Origin: Smittium culicis
Lineage: Eukaryota; Kickxellomycota; Harpellomycetes; Harpellales; Legeriomycetaceae
Reading direction: 5' to 3'
NCBI GenBank assembly: GCA_001970855.1
Contig: LSSN01003570.1
Location: 1 to 25,866, forward strand
DNA length: 25,866 bases
Part shown: positions 10,692-21,698 of the stretch, piece by piece
Layout: each line of letters begins with the position of its first letter
Numbering within the stretch: position 1 is the first letter of the stretch
Translations under genes and position numbers: made by a program
Notes under the pieces: generated by a model
Database searches by the model: none
What the model was told of the DNA's origin: nothing
The model's input: only the letters and a program-made list of their open reading frames with translations

Positions 10692-11584
10692 ACACATACA
10701 ATTATTTATTATCTGTAATATACCTACCCTTTAAACCAGTTCATTTATTTATTTTTGTAATATCACAAAATTTATGCAATACTAATACCCTCTTATATCA
10801 TAGACTCTAAATAATTGACCTTTTCTATCAAATTGATTTATCCCTCTCCCTATACACTCATAAATAAACACTCTAAAAACTCTATCCCTATTCATTGACA
10901 CAATATTTTAATTGTTTTTTTTTTCATAAAAAAAAAACCCTACTATTTTCATACCCTCAACTTACGATCACCCTTAAATTTTCAACTACTTCAAATCCCA
11001 AAAAAAAAAAACCATCAATATAAATAATTGCAATTTCACTAATACAAGTATAAATTATTACTCTTGTTTCGACATTTTTACTCTATACCTTAAAACAAAT
11101 ATTATTATTTTAGCCCCTAGGTGTATTAATTTCTATTTTTACTACTCAATTTATCACTATTAATAGCCTAATACTATACATCATAAAAATCTTTTAAAAC
11201 ACAATTTCTTTACTTAACACTCAATTTTCCCTTTAAATTGCTATATAATCTTTATAACTCCCCCTCTAGCAAAATTATAAATTCCAAAAATATATCAATT
11301 GTATGTTTTAGCTCTAACACCTATACTCTATAATCCCCATAAAATCCTCAAAATTCGCAATAACTACTCTATAGTCTTACTATATATTTGATTCAACCAT
11401 TTTATTTCATTTAAAGCAAGCAGAATCATATATGTTATATACAATAGATAAATACAACTGCTTTATAAATTATTATATAATACACGCCTTTTTAATTTAT
11501 ATATAGTTAGCCATAAAGAATTATACAAGAATAGCACTTAAAAATAATTATTATTCATAAACCCGAAAATTTAAAAACTAATAA
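10692..11584. other. Intergenic spacer, strongly C-over-G on the plus strand
   Basis: No gene is seen. On the plus strand this 0.9-kb stretch has many C and very few G (for example CCCTCTCCC near 10845-10855), matching the transcribed sense strand of the genes on both sides. It likely contains the 3' UTR of the small gene and the promoter and 5' UTR of the 670-aa protein gene. Several A/T homopolymers occur (10914-10938, 10999-11010). Confidence 0.5.
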
Positions 11585-13597
11585 ATGGCAAAGAGATCGC
11601 AAAAGCAAAGTTGGTCCGATAGGCTTTACAATTTTACCAAAAAAAATAATCCCAGCTCACCAAGCAACAATATATTAACTGAATCAAATACATCAAACTC
11701 CCGTAGTATCCCAACGCCTAATCAAAATGAGCCTGATAACAACCAAAATTCCAAAAACAAAAGCAAGCTAAAAAGTCTAGCTATTGCCCAAGTTATGAAG
11801 GCAAAGAACTTCATTACTAGACCAAAAGTGCCAACTTCATATATTCCCCCTTCCACTAACTATGCCTCGCATATAGATTCGCTTTCCACAAGCTTCAGGC
11901 GCACTAATTCAAACAACCCTGAACTAGAAAACTTACTATCAAATTCATCTCAAACCATACACGATCCAATTAGCAGCCGCCAAAACTACCATCCGGCATC
12001 CAGAAACTACAACAACAACAACAACACTACCACTACAGTTAATACACTAAACCACATTAGCGGCAATAAAAAGAAAAAGAAAAAACTTAAAAGACGCACA
12101 GATTTTTCGCAAACTCAGCTCCAACGACTCGAAAAGCAGAAATGGTACAATTTCGTCATACTCTCTTGCTTCTTGCTTGGAATCATTGCCTCAATAATAC
12201 TCGTTATAACAAACATCATTGTCCCTAAACTTATAATCAGCTCGCTTGAAGGTATCGAAATGTCCATCTATTCGTACAAAATCGTTTCCCCAAAACTGTT
12301 TGATTATGGCTTAAATTCGTCCAAAGACGTAATTCTAATGAAAAGGCTAGCTCCTTCAGCTACCATAAACAGCAAGCTGAATTTACCTCGCTTTCAAACA
12401 AACCCAACAAATAACAAGTTCTACGTTAACAGTTACCAAATACCACAATATGCCGAGAAAAAAAGCTACTTCAAAAGATTTATAGATAAAATAAACTATC
12501 TTTTGAACCCAAAATACCAAATAAAGGAGCTATCTAGATTTCATTCAAGCTATGTACCATATCGCAAATCTACTAACCACCATTTTCAAGTTGCGAGAAC
12601 AAAAAGAAGTTCATTAGCACATGCTCAACAACACGATACAATTAGCAACGCCAACACAATTAACCATATCAGCGACAATTCGAAAAATATAACTCTAGCT
12701 AGCTTTTACGGATCCTTTTGGGGAATCGTTTACTCAAAATCGCCATTCTTCATCAAGCTCGAATTCACCAACCCAATAACTATTTACTGGAAAGATTTGC
12801 TTATTGGAAAGCTCCAAAACGCCCAAAACATCTACATACAGCCAGGTAAGGTCGAATTTAGCTTCTTGAACGTCAACGTAACCGTCATCCCAGACGACGT
12901 TTCGCTAAAAATCCGCAATAATGTCGTTATTGATAACAGGGTTTACCAGCAGTACGCGTCTCCTCCTGCCTCTTCCTCCTTAAGCAAAGAGATTGTAGAA
13001 ACTGATGCAAGTAATAATCCGAAAGACGAGCAAGCGCAGCCTTTACCAACGTCAACAGCTGAAAGCAACACTAAAAACGACGAAAATGACAATAGCGATG
13101 ACGAAGACGACGGTGAAATGAAGTTCAGTAAGCGGAATGAGCATCAGCAGATTAAAACATACTTTATTAAAAGAGACGATAGTCATGCGCAATCCAGTAG
13201 CGATCCAATAAACAATTCTACTCTGAGCACCGAAAATTCAAAGAAAAGAAAAAGCTACAACAGGTTCGGCGACGACGACGACGACGACAGCAGCAACACA
13301 AACTCCGAACCCAAATTCTGCAATCCTATGCTAAATATGGTCCTCAACTCAAACTACTCGGAAATCACGCAGTACAACCAAAACTCCGCTGGCTGCATCC
13401 TTAACGACACTACCCGAGTCCTCGACCTCAACAAGTTCGCAAACTTCGCCAATAACGGCTCCCTCACTAACTTGTTCTTCAACTCTTCCATCAAAGTCTC
13501 TGTCTTCGGCCTCAGCTTCTCTTTTTACTTCAAAAAAATGGTTAACGTCGATTGCAAAAAAATCAGCGACTGTAAATTTATCAAGAATTATAGCTAG
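11585..13597 (+). CDS. Type II single-pass membrane protein, 670 aa, unidentified (possibly DUF3712/LEA-like lumenal domain)
   Basis: One uninterrupted frame with exon-like composition runs from ATG to TAG. Residues 1-188 form a Ser/Asn/Pro-rich, basic cytosolic tail ending in an Asn/Thr run and a poly-Lys segment (NKKKKKKLKRR, 161-171). One hydrophobic helix follows at about 189-213. Basic residues before it and many N-x-S/T sites after it indicate an N-in, C-out type II topology. In the lumenal part, about 370-440 (FFIKLEFTNPITIYWKDLLI, then LQNAQNIYIQPGKVEF) resembles the beta-sandwich of DUF3712/LEA_2-type fungal vacuolar or secretory membrane proteins. A Ser/Asp/Glu-rich linker with a DDDDDD run follows, with several dibasic KR sites. 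The C-terminal module (about 574-670) has four Cys (FCNP, AGC, VDC, SDC). I do not recognise the exact protein; the fold is a guess and the topology is well supported. It converges on vma2. Confidence 0.82.
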   Translation: MAKRSQKQSWSDRLYNFTKKNNPSSPSNNILTESNTSNSRSIPTPNQNEPDNNQNSKNKSKLKSLAIAQVMKAKNFITRPKVPTSYIPPSTNYASHIDSLSTSFRRTNSNNPELENLLSNSSQTIHDPISSRQNYHPASRNYNNNNNTTTTVNTLNHISGNKKKKKKLKRRTDFSQTQLQRLEKQKWYNFVILSCFLLGIIASIILVITNIIVPKLIISSLEGIEMSIYSYKIVSPKLFDYGLNSSKDVILMKRLAPSATINSKLNLPRFQTNPTNNKFYVNSYQIPQYAEKKSYFKRFIDKINYLLNPKYQIKELSRFHSSYVPYRKSTNHHFQVARTKRSSLAHAQQHDTISNANTINHISDNSKNITLASFYGSFWGIVYSKSPFFIKLEFTNPITIYWKDLLIGKLQNAQNIYIQPGKVEFSFLNVNVTVIPDDVSLKIRNNVVIDNRVYQQYASPPASSSLSKEIVETDASNNPKDEQAQPLPTSTAESNTKNDENDNSDDEDDGEMKFSKRNEHQQIKTYFIKRDDSHAQSSSDPINNSTLSTENSKKRKSYNRFGDDDDDDSSNTNSEPKFCNPMLNMVLNSNYSEITQYNQNSAGCILNDTTRVLDLNKFANFANNGSLTNLFFNSSIKVSVFGLSFSFYFKKMVNVDCKKISDCKFIKNYS

Positions 13598-13907
13598 TGT
13601 CTTTCCACCTCACTATTCATACATCTCTAACCTCCCTTAATATACAAATATACAAATATATCCTTCACACAATATTTATTTATTTACTTTTCAATTTCAT
13701 ATATTTTAATTGATTACAAAAAATAAATTTTTTTTTGCCTAGAAATAACAAAATGTAATTTACGACTTTACTTATTTTTTGTACAAACTTAAAAAAAAAT
13801 TAATATCAGCTTAATTTTATATTTTGAAGAAAGTAAAAATAAAAATAAAAAAGTGATTTGAAAGAGTATATTTATCAAGATAGTGCTATAAAGATTGGAA
13901 GAGAAAG
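13598..13907. other. Convergent 3' intergenic region
   Basis: This 310-bp spacer separates the stop codons of two convergent genes. It is AT-rich, with A and T homopolymers and AAAATAAA-like stretches (13839-13850) that could serve as 3'-processing signals for either gene. No gene or clear structured RNA is seen. Confidence 0.5.
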
Positions 13908-15947
13908 TTATTTGTTTGATTTTGCGCGGGAGTAATATTCAGCAAGGATGTTTTGGGGGATTCTGTTAAGCATTTCCTTGGGGAAAATTCTTAGTAATGA
14001 CCAAGCAAGGTCCAAACTATCGTAAACCGATCTATTTTCATATGCGTTTTGAGAAATAAACTGCTTTTCAAATTTTTCTAAAAATTCGAGTGATAATTTA
14101 TCTTCAGCACTAAGAGCTTCTTCACCAACGACGGCCTTCATAGCGGCAGCATCTCTACCAATAGCATATTTAGCATAAAGTTGATTAGAAACGTCGCCAT
14201 GATCAACTCTGGTGTGGCCTTCACCGATGGCAGATTTCATCAAACGCGACAAGCTAGGTAATACATTTATTGGTGGATAAATTTGTCTATTGTGAAGTTG
14301 GCGATCAATATAAATTTGACCTTCAGTGATATAGCCAGTGAGATCAGGAATTGGATGAGTTATATCGTCGTTTGGCATAGTTAAGATTGGGATTTGAGTA
14401 ATTGAGCCATTTCTGCCTTGAACACGGCCAGCTCTTTCGTAAATAGTTGACAGATCTGTGTACATATAACCGGGATAACCACGGCGACCTGGGACTTCTT
14501 CACGAGCAGCAGATACTTCACGCAGGGCATCAGCATAAGAACTCATATCTGTTAAAACAACTAGGACGTGCTTTTCTAGTTGGTAAGCATAGTATTCAGC
14601 GGTAGTAAGAGCGAGTCTTGGAGTGATAATTCTCTCAATTCTAAAGGGGATTAAGTAATAATAAAGAAATAATTTTAAAACATGAAAAAAGTAAAGAAAA
14701 ACAATAATAAAATGAAGTTGGATAAATATGAAATGAAAAAAAGAATAGTGATGAGTATGATAAAAAGTGATTAAAAGACAAAATGTATTTATAAAAACTA
14801 ACGTTGGATCATTGGCCAAGTTTAAGAATAGAGTGACTCTGTCCAAGGAACCATTTTGTTCAAAGTCTCTTTTGAAGAAACGAGCAGTTTCCATATTTGC
14901 TCCCATAGCAGCAAACACGACAGCGAAATTATCTTTATGTGTGTCATGAACATCCTTAGTTTGTTGTGGTCTAACTAAACCTGCCTGTCTTACGATTTGG
15001 GCAGCGATTTCGTTATGTGGCAAACCAGCAGCAGAGAAAATAGGAATTTTCTGACCTCTAGCTACAGAGTTCATAACGTCGATAGCAGAAATACCAGTTT
15101 GAATCATTTCTTCAGGGTAAATTCTAGAGTATGGACTAATAGGGGTGCCTTAAAGAGAGTATTGCGAATAAATAAAAAAAAAGGGATAATGTTAGTATAA
15201 TTATTCGATAAAAGATTTTTTTTTCGTGTGTTACCATTAATATCCAAGTAATCTTCAGCAAAGATTTTAGGACCATTGTCGATAGGTTTTCCGGAACCGT
15301 TAAAAATTCTTCCAAGCATATCTTCGGATACGGGGAACTTCATTGTATCACCAGTAAATTCAACGCGGGTAGCCTTGGTGTCAATTCCGGAAGTTCCTTC
15401 GAAGACTTGAACAACAGCTTTGCTTCCCTGAACTTCTAAAACTTGTCCTGATCTTTTAGAGCCATCAGGTAAAGTCAAAGTGACTATTTCAGAGAATTTG
15501 GGGCTCTAGATAAAGGAATAAATAATAGATTGTAAGTATAAATGCGTTTAGAGGTAGAGCTGACAGCATATAAAAAAAGAAAAGATAAAAAGAATTGAAA
15601 TATAAATGTGACATAACGAAATAGATTTTTACAAGTAATATAGGGTAAATTGAGTTGTGACTTACTTTAACGTTATCGAGGATGACTAAAGGACCGTTAA
15701 CTCCGCCAATAGTTCTGTAATCTTATTTTTCATATGTTAAAAATATAAAGCAAAATAGCTTGTAAATGTGATGGTAGATAGACAGCAGATATTAAGGTAT
15801 AAATATAATAATATAGGCTTTAGATAATTGAATGAAAAGGTTTAGGGTACCTAGCTTAGGCCATGTTTTTTCGTTGTTGTTTAAAGACGATGCATTCGCA
15901 GCAGCAGCAGCATTTATTATAAAGTTCTCGGCCTTAATAGTAACCAT
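13908..15947 (-). CDS. vma2: V-type proton ATPase catalytic-hexamer subunit B, 5 exons, 500 aa
   Basis: Exons on the minus strand are 15947-15851, 15721-15666, 15505-15235, 15148-14803 and 14640-13908, giving 500 aa after joining. Subunit B alternates with subunit A in the V1 ring of the vacuolar/endosomal proton pump and completes the nucleotide sites. It is near-identical in pattern to fungal Vma2: [57 protein letters not shown], the degenerate P-loop region [13 protein letters not shown] (about 180-192, lacking GKT as expected for B), ATARF-like [44 protein letters not shown], and [14 protein letters not shown] with the conserved interface Arg near 389. The N-terminus (about 1-32) is an Ala/Asn-rich unrelated leader, and the C-terminus stops at [10 protein letters not shown], shorter than the roughly 517-aa yeast protein, so the usual acidic tail is missing. 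Splice phases (1,0,1,2) were all fixed by family motifs. Housekeeping gene; no defect seen. Confidence 0.96.
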
Positions 15948-16184
15948 TTTATTTCACTTTGATATTTACTGGGATTAAGTAAAACTAATCTAAAGCTTAA
16001 TAGAAGAGATTATTATTTCAATAGTCATTTATTGAATATAAGTTTACAAGCATATAAAACCCCAAAGCTTTAAACAGCAATCTTGAAACTATAAATTGAA
16101 TCTGTTGTATTGGACATATGAAATTCAACAATCAATCTTATTCGCTCATAGACCTCAGCCACTCGAGCTTCAAAGAGTATATAT

Positions 16185-16192
16185 AGCCAATA
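16185..16192 (+). promoter_or_regulatory. CCAAT-type box upstream of vma2
   Basis: An AGCCAATA octamer lies about 240 bp upstream of the vma2 start codon, a usual distance for fungal HAP-complex sites. A second copy is at 16316-16323. Binding is inferred from the core only. Confidence 0.45.
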
Positions 16193-16240
16193 ATAATAAT
16201 CGGCACCATTGTTTACTTTCCTGCTTCCATTTTACCAAAT

Positions 16241-16258
16241 AACTGCTTTCAAGCAGTT
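16241..16258. repeat. Perfect 8-bp inverted repeat with 2-bp loop
   Basis: AACTGCTT-TC-AAGCAGTT forms an 8-bp perfect stem, about 295 bp upstream of the vma2 start and between its two CCAAT-type boxes. It may be a dyad site for a dimeric regulator. Simple chance is possible. Confidence 0.6.
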
Positions 16259-16315
16259 AATCCATTTGTAGGCGACTAGTGTAAAATATTAAAGAATCAA
16301 TACTAACGAATAATG

Positions 16316-16323
16316 AGCCAATA
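16316..16323 (+). promoter_or_regulatory. CCAAT-type box upstream of vma2
   Basis: Second AGCCAATA octamer in the vma2 upstream region, about 370 bp from the start codon and 131 bp beyond the first copy. Confidence 0.4.
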
Positions 16324-17899
16324 ATTAAGGTATACTGTTTCTTTGTTGGCTTATAATCTCTTAAAGCATATTTCTATTTGATCACTTGATGGAGCTTCAT
16401 TAATTACTAAACCATTTCATATACTTGAAAACTATAAACTAATATCTCACTATTATTTAATAATTTAAATTCCAAGTCGTTTAGACTCTATTTATCAACA
16501 CTTTTAATAATTAACTACAAACTAATTTTTCATTCACTATTCTATTTTAGTAATACATGGGTTTCATAAATTTACATTTACTAAATTCATATTTTGTAGT
16601 GATATAGTATTTTATATAACGCTTTATAAATTTATATGAACCAAAGTTGCCAAAAATACATTATACTAGAAACATTTTTGCCCTTTTCTAATCGTATCTA
16701 TAATAACTAATTATATATTCGAAAGTATTTCAATTAAATAATCGAATTATAATATTTTTAAAGCTCACTTCATTAGTTTTTAATAGAAACTTGGGTCACA
16801 ATTTTTTTTGACTAGTATAAAAAGCTGAATAGTTTTAGTAGCTATAAATCTATCACAAATTTGTCATAAATAAGATTATTAAAAATATAAAAATTATTTT
16901 TATGAAATATACTTATCGAAAAGATAAGTCAATAAATATCATTATCGACTTTAATATCCTGATTTCACATTTCAAAAATTGTTCAGAATCATAAATGCTA
17001 TCCAAAAACCAAAATTCTTGAATATTAATTTATACATAATCCTACGGGAACAGTAAATTTAAAATAAAATTGCACCGAGTCCTTGATCGTTAGAATATAA
17101 AACTTCAATAAATAAATTAATCAGGTATTTCATATTTCAAACCTATTTTTTAAATTGTTGCATCTTTGTTGGTGATAAATTACAAGGTATATTTTTACAA
17201 GTACAGATTGCTCGAAAAGTTTATATCGGCTTATCTAAAAAAATATCCAATAAGAGACTTAGCTTATAATAATTTTAATTATGTACTATCAATAAGATTA
17301 TATGACGAGTTCATTCAGGTTACTAAACAATCATCGATACCATGTGATAAGATAATTTTTGACTTGATTGTTTGCCTATAAAAATCAAATCTAGAATAAA
17401 TAGCTGTGTAAAAGTAAATGTTTGCTCTAATAAAATAAGAAATTTGAAAATTCTTTTGTTTTTTTTACCTCCTTTTCCAATTTTATTTTGTTAATAGTAT
17501 TTTCGTTTTTTTACAAGTAATTTTATCTTTATAAAAAAATGTATATATAGTTTCATATAACTTTATATTAACCAAAATAAGACTAAACTAAAATAATCAA
17601 ATATATACTCTATTAGCCCGAAATATAACAGAATGTTATCAAAACACAAATACCTAACATCACAAGCTACAAATATAGGTTTGTATATAAAGTCTCTTAA
17701 CTCGCGTTTTTCCGTATCAGTTAAATATAAATAAACTAATGCAAACCAATATTTTTTTAATACTAATATAAAAAGTCGGCGAATTCATACCTTTAGTGTA
17801 AGTTTTATTTCTATACTAAAGCACAAAAGTGAATTTACTGTAAAAATATAGAAAATATTTATTATTACATTTTCTTACACTGGTTTATACTTATAACGT

Positions 17900-18983
17900 A
17901 TGAGTAGGCCTTTAAAGGGCTTAACACCAAGCATTTCACGCCAATTCCAAAGTAAATACGAGCTTCCTCAGAATAATATCATGCAATGGGGTATACATTC
18001 TTATGATTTTATCCAAAATATACATGTTCGATAATTTAACTTTATTAAATTTCTTTACTGTTACAGGAAACAGGATGAACATACACACTGGCATGCAAAA
18101 GAGAAATAGTAATTTTTTTTCAATATCTTTATTAAAACAATCAATATTAATTATTAACCCCTCTCCCCCTGCTAAATAATACGGAATTTAATTATAATAT
18201 ACTATTCGTAGAATTTACTGCTGCATTTGAAATAATGAAAAGAAATAAATTATGGGCAGAAAAGAATATTATCAATGACCCAAATTATTTTGATAATCTT
18301 AGTAAAGGCCAAGCTCCTAAAGTCCTATATATTGGTAAGTGTGTATATTTAGCTCTAGTACTGAAATTATTAAATATTATATATATGTAATTCTAAGACA
18401 AGTACTTTTTGATTTCTTTATCATTTGAATGAAGGGATTATTAATCAACAATTCAATTAAATTCATACTTAATTTTATTTTTACCTTTTAAAAATAAGGA
18501 TGCTCCGATTCAAGAGTGGCAATAGAAACTGCGACAGAATCAGTCCCAGGACACTTTTTTTGCCATAGAAACATTGCAAACAATTTCCACCAAAATGATT
18601 TATCGACATTATCTTCTATTCAATTTGCAATAAAAAGTCTGAAGATACAAGACATTGTCGTAAGTGGGCATACAAACTGTGGCGGTATAAACTCTGTTAT
18701 AAGCGATTTTGATAAGTTAGATCATCCTTTGAGCGAGTATTTGGAGCCGATAAAGAATCTTTATGAAGAAAACTATTCTGAAATTTTCAGCAAAATATCT
18801 GATTTTAATGCTAAATCTCGCAAGTTGAGCGAAATGAACATCGCTAGAGTTGTTGACTTGATAACAAAATTAGACATTATCAAGGAAGCGAGGATTAGTG
18901 GACAGATTGTTAGAGTGCACGGGTGGATATTCCTGCTAGAGCAAGGAAGATTCATCGATCTAGGAATTTCTGTAGATGATTGA
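17900..18983 (+). CDS. Beta-class carbonic anhydrase, 4 exons, 246 aa, possibly mitochondrial
   Basis: Exons 17900-17990, 18067-18108, 18212-18334 and 18499-18983 join in frame to 246 aa. The enzyme hydrates CO2 to bicarbonate with a Cys2His zinc site. Zinc ligands Cys87 (in GCSDSR), His143 and Cys146 (in SGHTNCGG) are present, with the Asp89/Arg91 dyad. Other family blocks are KLWAEKN, DPNYF, GQAPKVLYIG, PGHFFCHRNIAN, SIQFAIKSLK, LSEMNIARVVDLI and VRVHGWIF. HTxCGG is the form seen in the yeast Nce103 group. The start at 17900 gives an N-terminus rich in Arg/Lys/Ser without acidic residues (MSRPLKGLTPSISRQFQSKY), which resembles a mitochondrial presequence. Exons 1-2 lie upstream of the conserved core and rest only on an open frame and GT/AG sites. 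A shorter cytosolic form could start at the internal Met of exon 3. Exon 4 and the core of exon 3 are certain. Confidence 0.88.
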
Positions 18984-21698
18984 TATCTATATCCATATCC
19001 AATCTTTTATAATTCTTGTCAAGAGGTTAAATTATCCCCCTCAAGCCATTATTTAATATTTAACATTATTAAATCTGCCTAGATATACGAAGAGAAATAT
19101 AGCAAAATATTTTTTTTAGTAAGAGAATAAGGGCTGATTTACTTGGTTATCATTCCTGAATAAGTATTAAGAACTGCAAACCTAAATTTTGTTTAGCGTT
19201 ATTTATAATATTTTACAATTAATAAAAAAAGTATCATTAAACTTATTTTGAAATTCATAGCCAGTAAAAAATTTTTTTTGTTAAAATTATCTAAGGGTAC
19301 AATACTTTATATCTTTTAAAATAAACTATTCCTTTTTTAATATAGATTCTTATTGAATATATGTTATTGATAAATTAATAATAATTTGATTTATATCAAT
19401 AAAAAAATATATATCTGATTGTATAAACTATCAAACGAATATTTATTTCATATATTCTATTATCAGAGTTTTCTGTATATTATAACATACAAAACAACTC
19501 CAGTATACTATACAGTGTCGATTAAAGAAAACAATGTTTACTTACAGTAATTTTGGATAGGAGATTGAAAATTAGCTATTTTACACATCAATTTACACAA
19601 GGTATATAGGATAACTTTATATTTAAGAGCCAATATTTAGAACAGATAATTTTTAAAATTAAATAGATTTTTTCTATATTTGAGATATTCAAAAGTTTAA
19701 TTCGCAAATATATAAATTGGCCTATTTTCTAAAATGATATTACTTTTGAAGCAACAAATTTTCATCGCAATATCACCATTCATTTAAAATAATATGTTCC
19801 TTTTTTTCTTGCTGTGAAATAGTTCATTAAGTGGTTTAAATTCAGTGAAATCTTTTGGGGAGAACAACCATTTCTAATAATTTAAAATTACTCGTGTGTT
19901 AATTATTAATTTCAAACTATGTTTATAATTCTAAAGAATATGCTATATAATCATTAAAAGCTTCGATATATTTAGATATTAAATAATCTGACCATTAAAA
20001 GAGAGCTGGGATTCAAAGGATGTACTAAATCTAATACTCAAGTTAGAATATATAAAGTATGCAGCAATTTAAATAAACTATAACAGATAAGCATGAATTT
20101 GAAATATGCATAAATTGGGACAAAAAATCAGTACATCTAATATTTGACATTTATTGATGCTAATAAACAATAATCACAACAGACCGTCATCTATTGATCT
20201 TAATATAATTTTATGATAAATATAATCTCTATAAATTTATTTTGAGTTTTGGTTCTAAATCAAAGTTTATAATAGAACAAGTATCAAATTTTATGTTTAG
20301 GAGTACCTGATCTTGGCTATTTATTGCATACTTATACGCAGAATTTTATATTTTTAAAATTTTGATAAATTCTAATTAATTATGAGGCCTATTATACTAT
20401 TATCAACACTCGTGAAAATATCCTGATATTCACATCAATTTTAAAAGAAGGAATTACAGATGAATTTTTTTATAAATAAGAGTAGGATATTTACACAAGT
20501 CAGAAATTTTAATTTTATCAAAGCGTTTGATAATTAAAATAATAGACATATAATAGAGGAGATATTTTATGCTAAGAAGTTATACAGATTATATGTACGA
20601 TTTATAGGTCCTATTTATTATATTCTGATTATAATTTGTTTTCTTAGATTCAATATTCCAAAATTTGGTATTTGTCAAGGAATTTATAAACTTCTGCAAT
20701 TTAGCGAAATATCAGAGGCAAAAAACAGAATGATTTAACGCTTCACTACGCGGGAGAATATTTTTGACCTAATAAATTTAGCCATCCAGCTTCAATGATA
20801 ACATTTAAATTCTGAGACTCATTCATGTATTTGATATATTGTAGAATACCAACAAATAATAAATCTGACTCCAAGAGAGTTGAACGGGGGAAGGGATAGG
20901 GGATGTATAGAAATGGAATTGCCAATATATTTTTTATCCGAATATAGTTTGTTCAATTCAATTTAAAATAACTCCAAACAAAGAGGAATATTTCACTTGC
21001 AATAAAGTTACCAGATACTTTTAAATAGACTCACAAATTCCGCATTTTTTTAGAGAGTTTTTTTAGTCTACAAACAAAAAGTAAAGTTGTCAGTCTTGAA
21101 TATTATAATTCATATTTATTTTTATATCTTGGACTCTATTATCCATAAACCCTTTTATTTATTAGACTATATTAAGTTTTGATGCTCTTAGTGCAAAAAA
21201 TATTCATTAACTAAATTAAAAAATTAAATATTATAGGATAGTTTAGTATTAGTGGCTATTGAGCTTTTTTTTAGATAGCCTATTACATTTTTGAAGATTT
21301 GCTACATTCGACCTTCTTTAGCCACTAAATTTATGGGCCTGTTTTCACGTGTTTATTCAATTATTTTCTACAAAATTCCAACGCAATTAAATTACTTTAA
21401 ACTTTTAGCTCTGCTTATACATTTTAATTATTAATTTTCTCTTTTAAACTAGTAAACTACTTTTTATTCTTCTTTCAAAAACCCGCTAAACTCACGCCTA
21501 AATATCTCTCGTATTTTTAAATTTCAAAATTCCTGGTTCACACGATATACTAATCATATCAAAATATCATATCCTATTATTCTCTTTGGCTTTATCTCAA
21601 TTCTCTGTTATAAAAATATTCGATTCTACAGAAAATTATATTTTCTGCTATTAAAATCTTCTATCTGTATTAATATTTTTCCCCAATATATTAAACCA
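18984..21698. other. AT-rich spacer, no gene recognised
   Basis: This 2.7-kb gap has stops in all frames, one AGCCAATA octamer (19628-19635) and a G-rich patch at 20886-20903. The last 350 bp (about 21350-21698) become C-rich and G-poor on the plus strand and are the likely promoter and 5' UTR of the downstream phosphodiesterase gene. A 10-bp inverted repeat (TTAGTGGCTA at 21249-21258 against TAGCCACTAA at 21319-21328) also lies upstream of that gene. Confidence 0.6.

Larger units (their letters stand above)
15948..17899. other. Divergent spacer between vma2 and the carbonic anhydrase gene
   Basis: This 1.95-kb AT-rich gap lies between two outward-transcribed genes. Nearest to vma2 are two AGCCAATA boxes (16185-16192, 16316-16323) and a perfect hairpin (16241-16258). 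The rest has no recognisable gene. The 71-codon open frame at 17166-17381 is AT-driven with no known motif. A 33-codon frame at 17633-17734 upstream of the carbonic anhydrase is discussed under findings. Confidence 0.55.

Noticed and set aside
14767..15200. Plus-strand frames inside vma2
   Set aside because: Antisense shadows of vma2 exon 4 and its flanking introns.
17166..17381. 71-codon plus frame upstream of the carbonic anhydrase
   Set aside because: AT-driven amino-acid mix, no motif, and no exon join to the downstream gene was needed.
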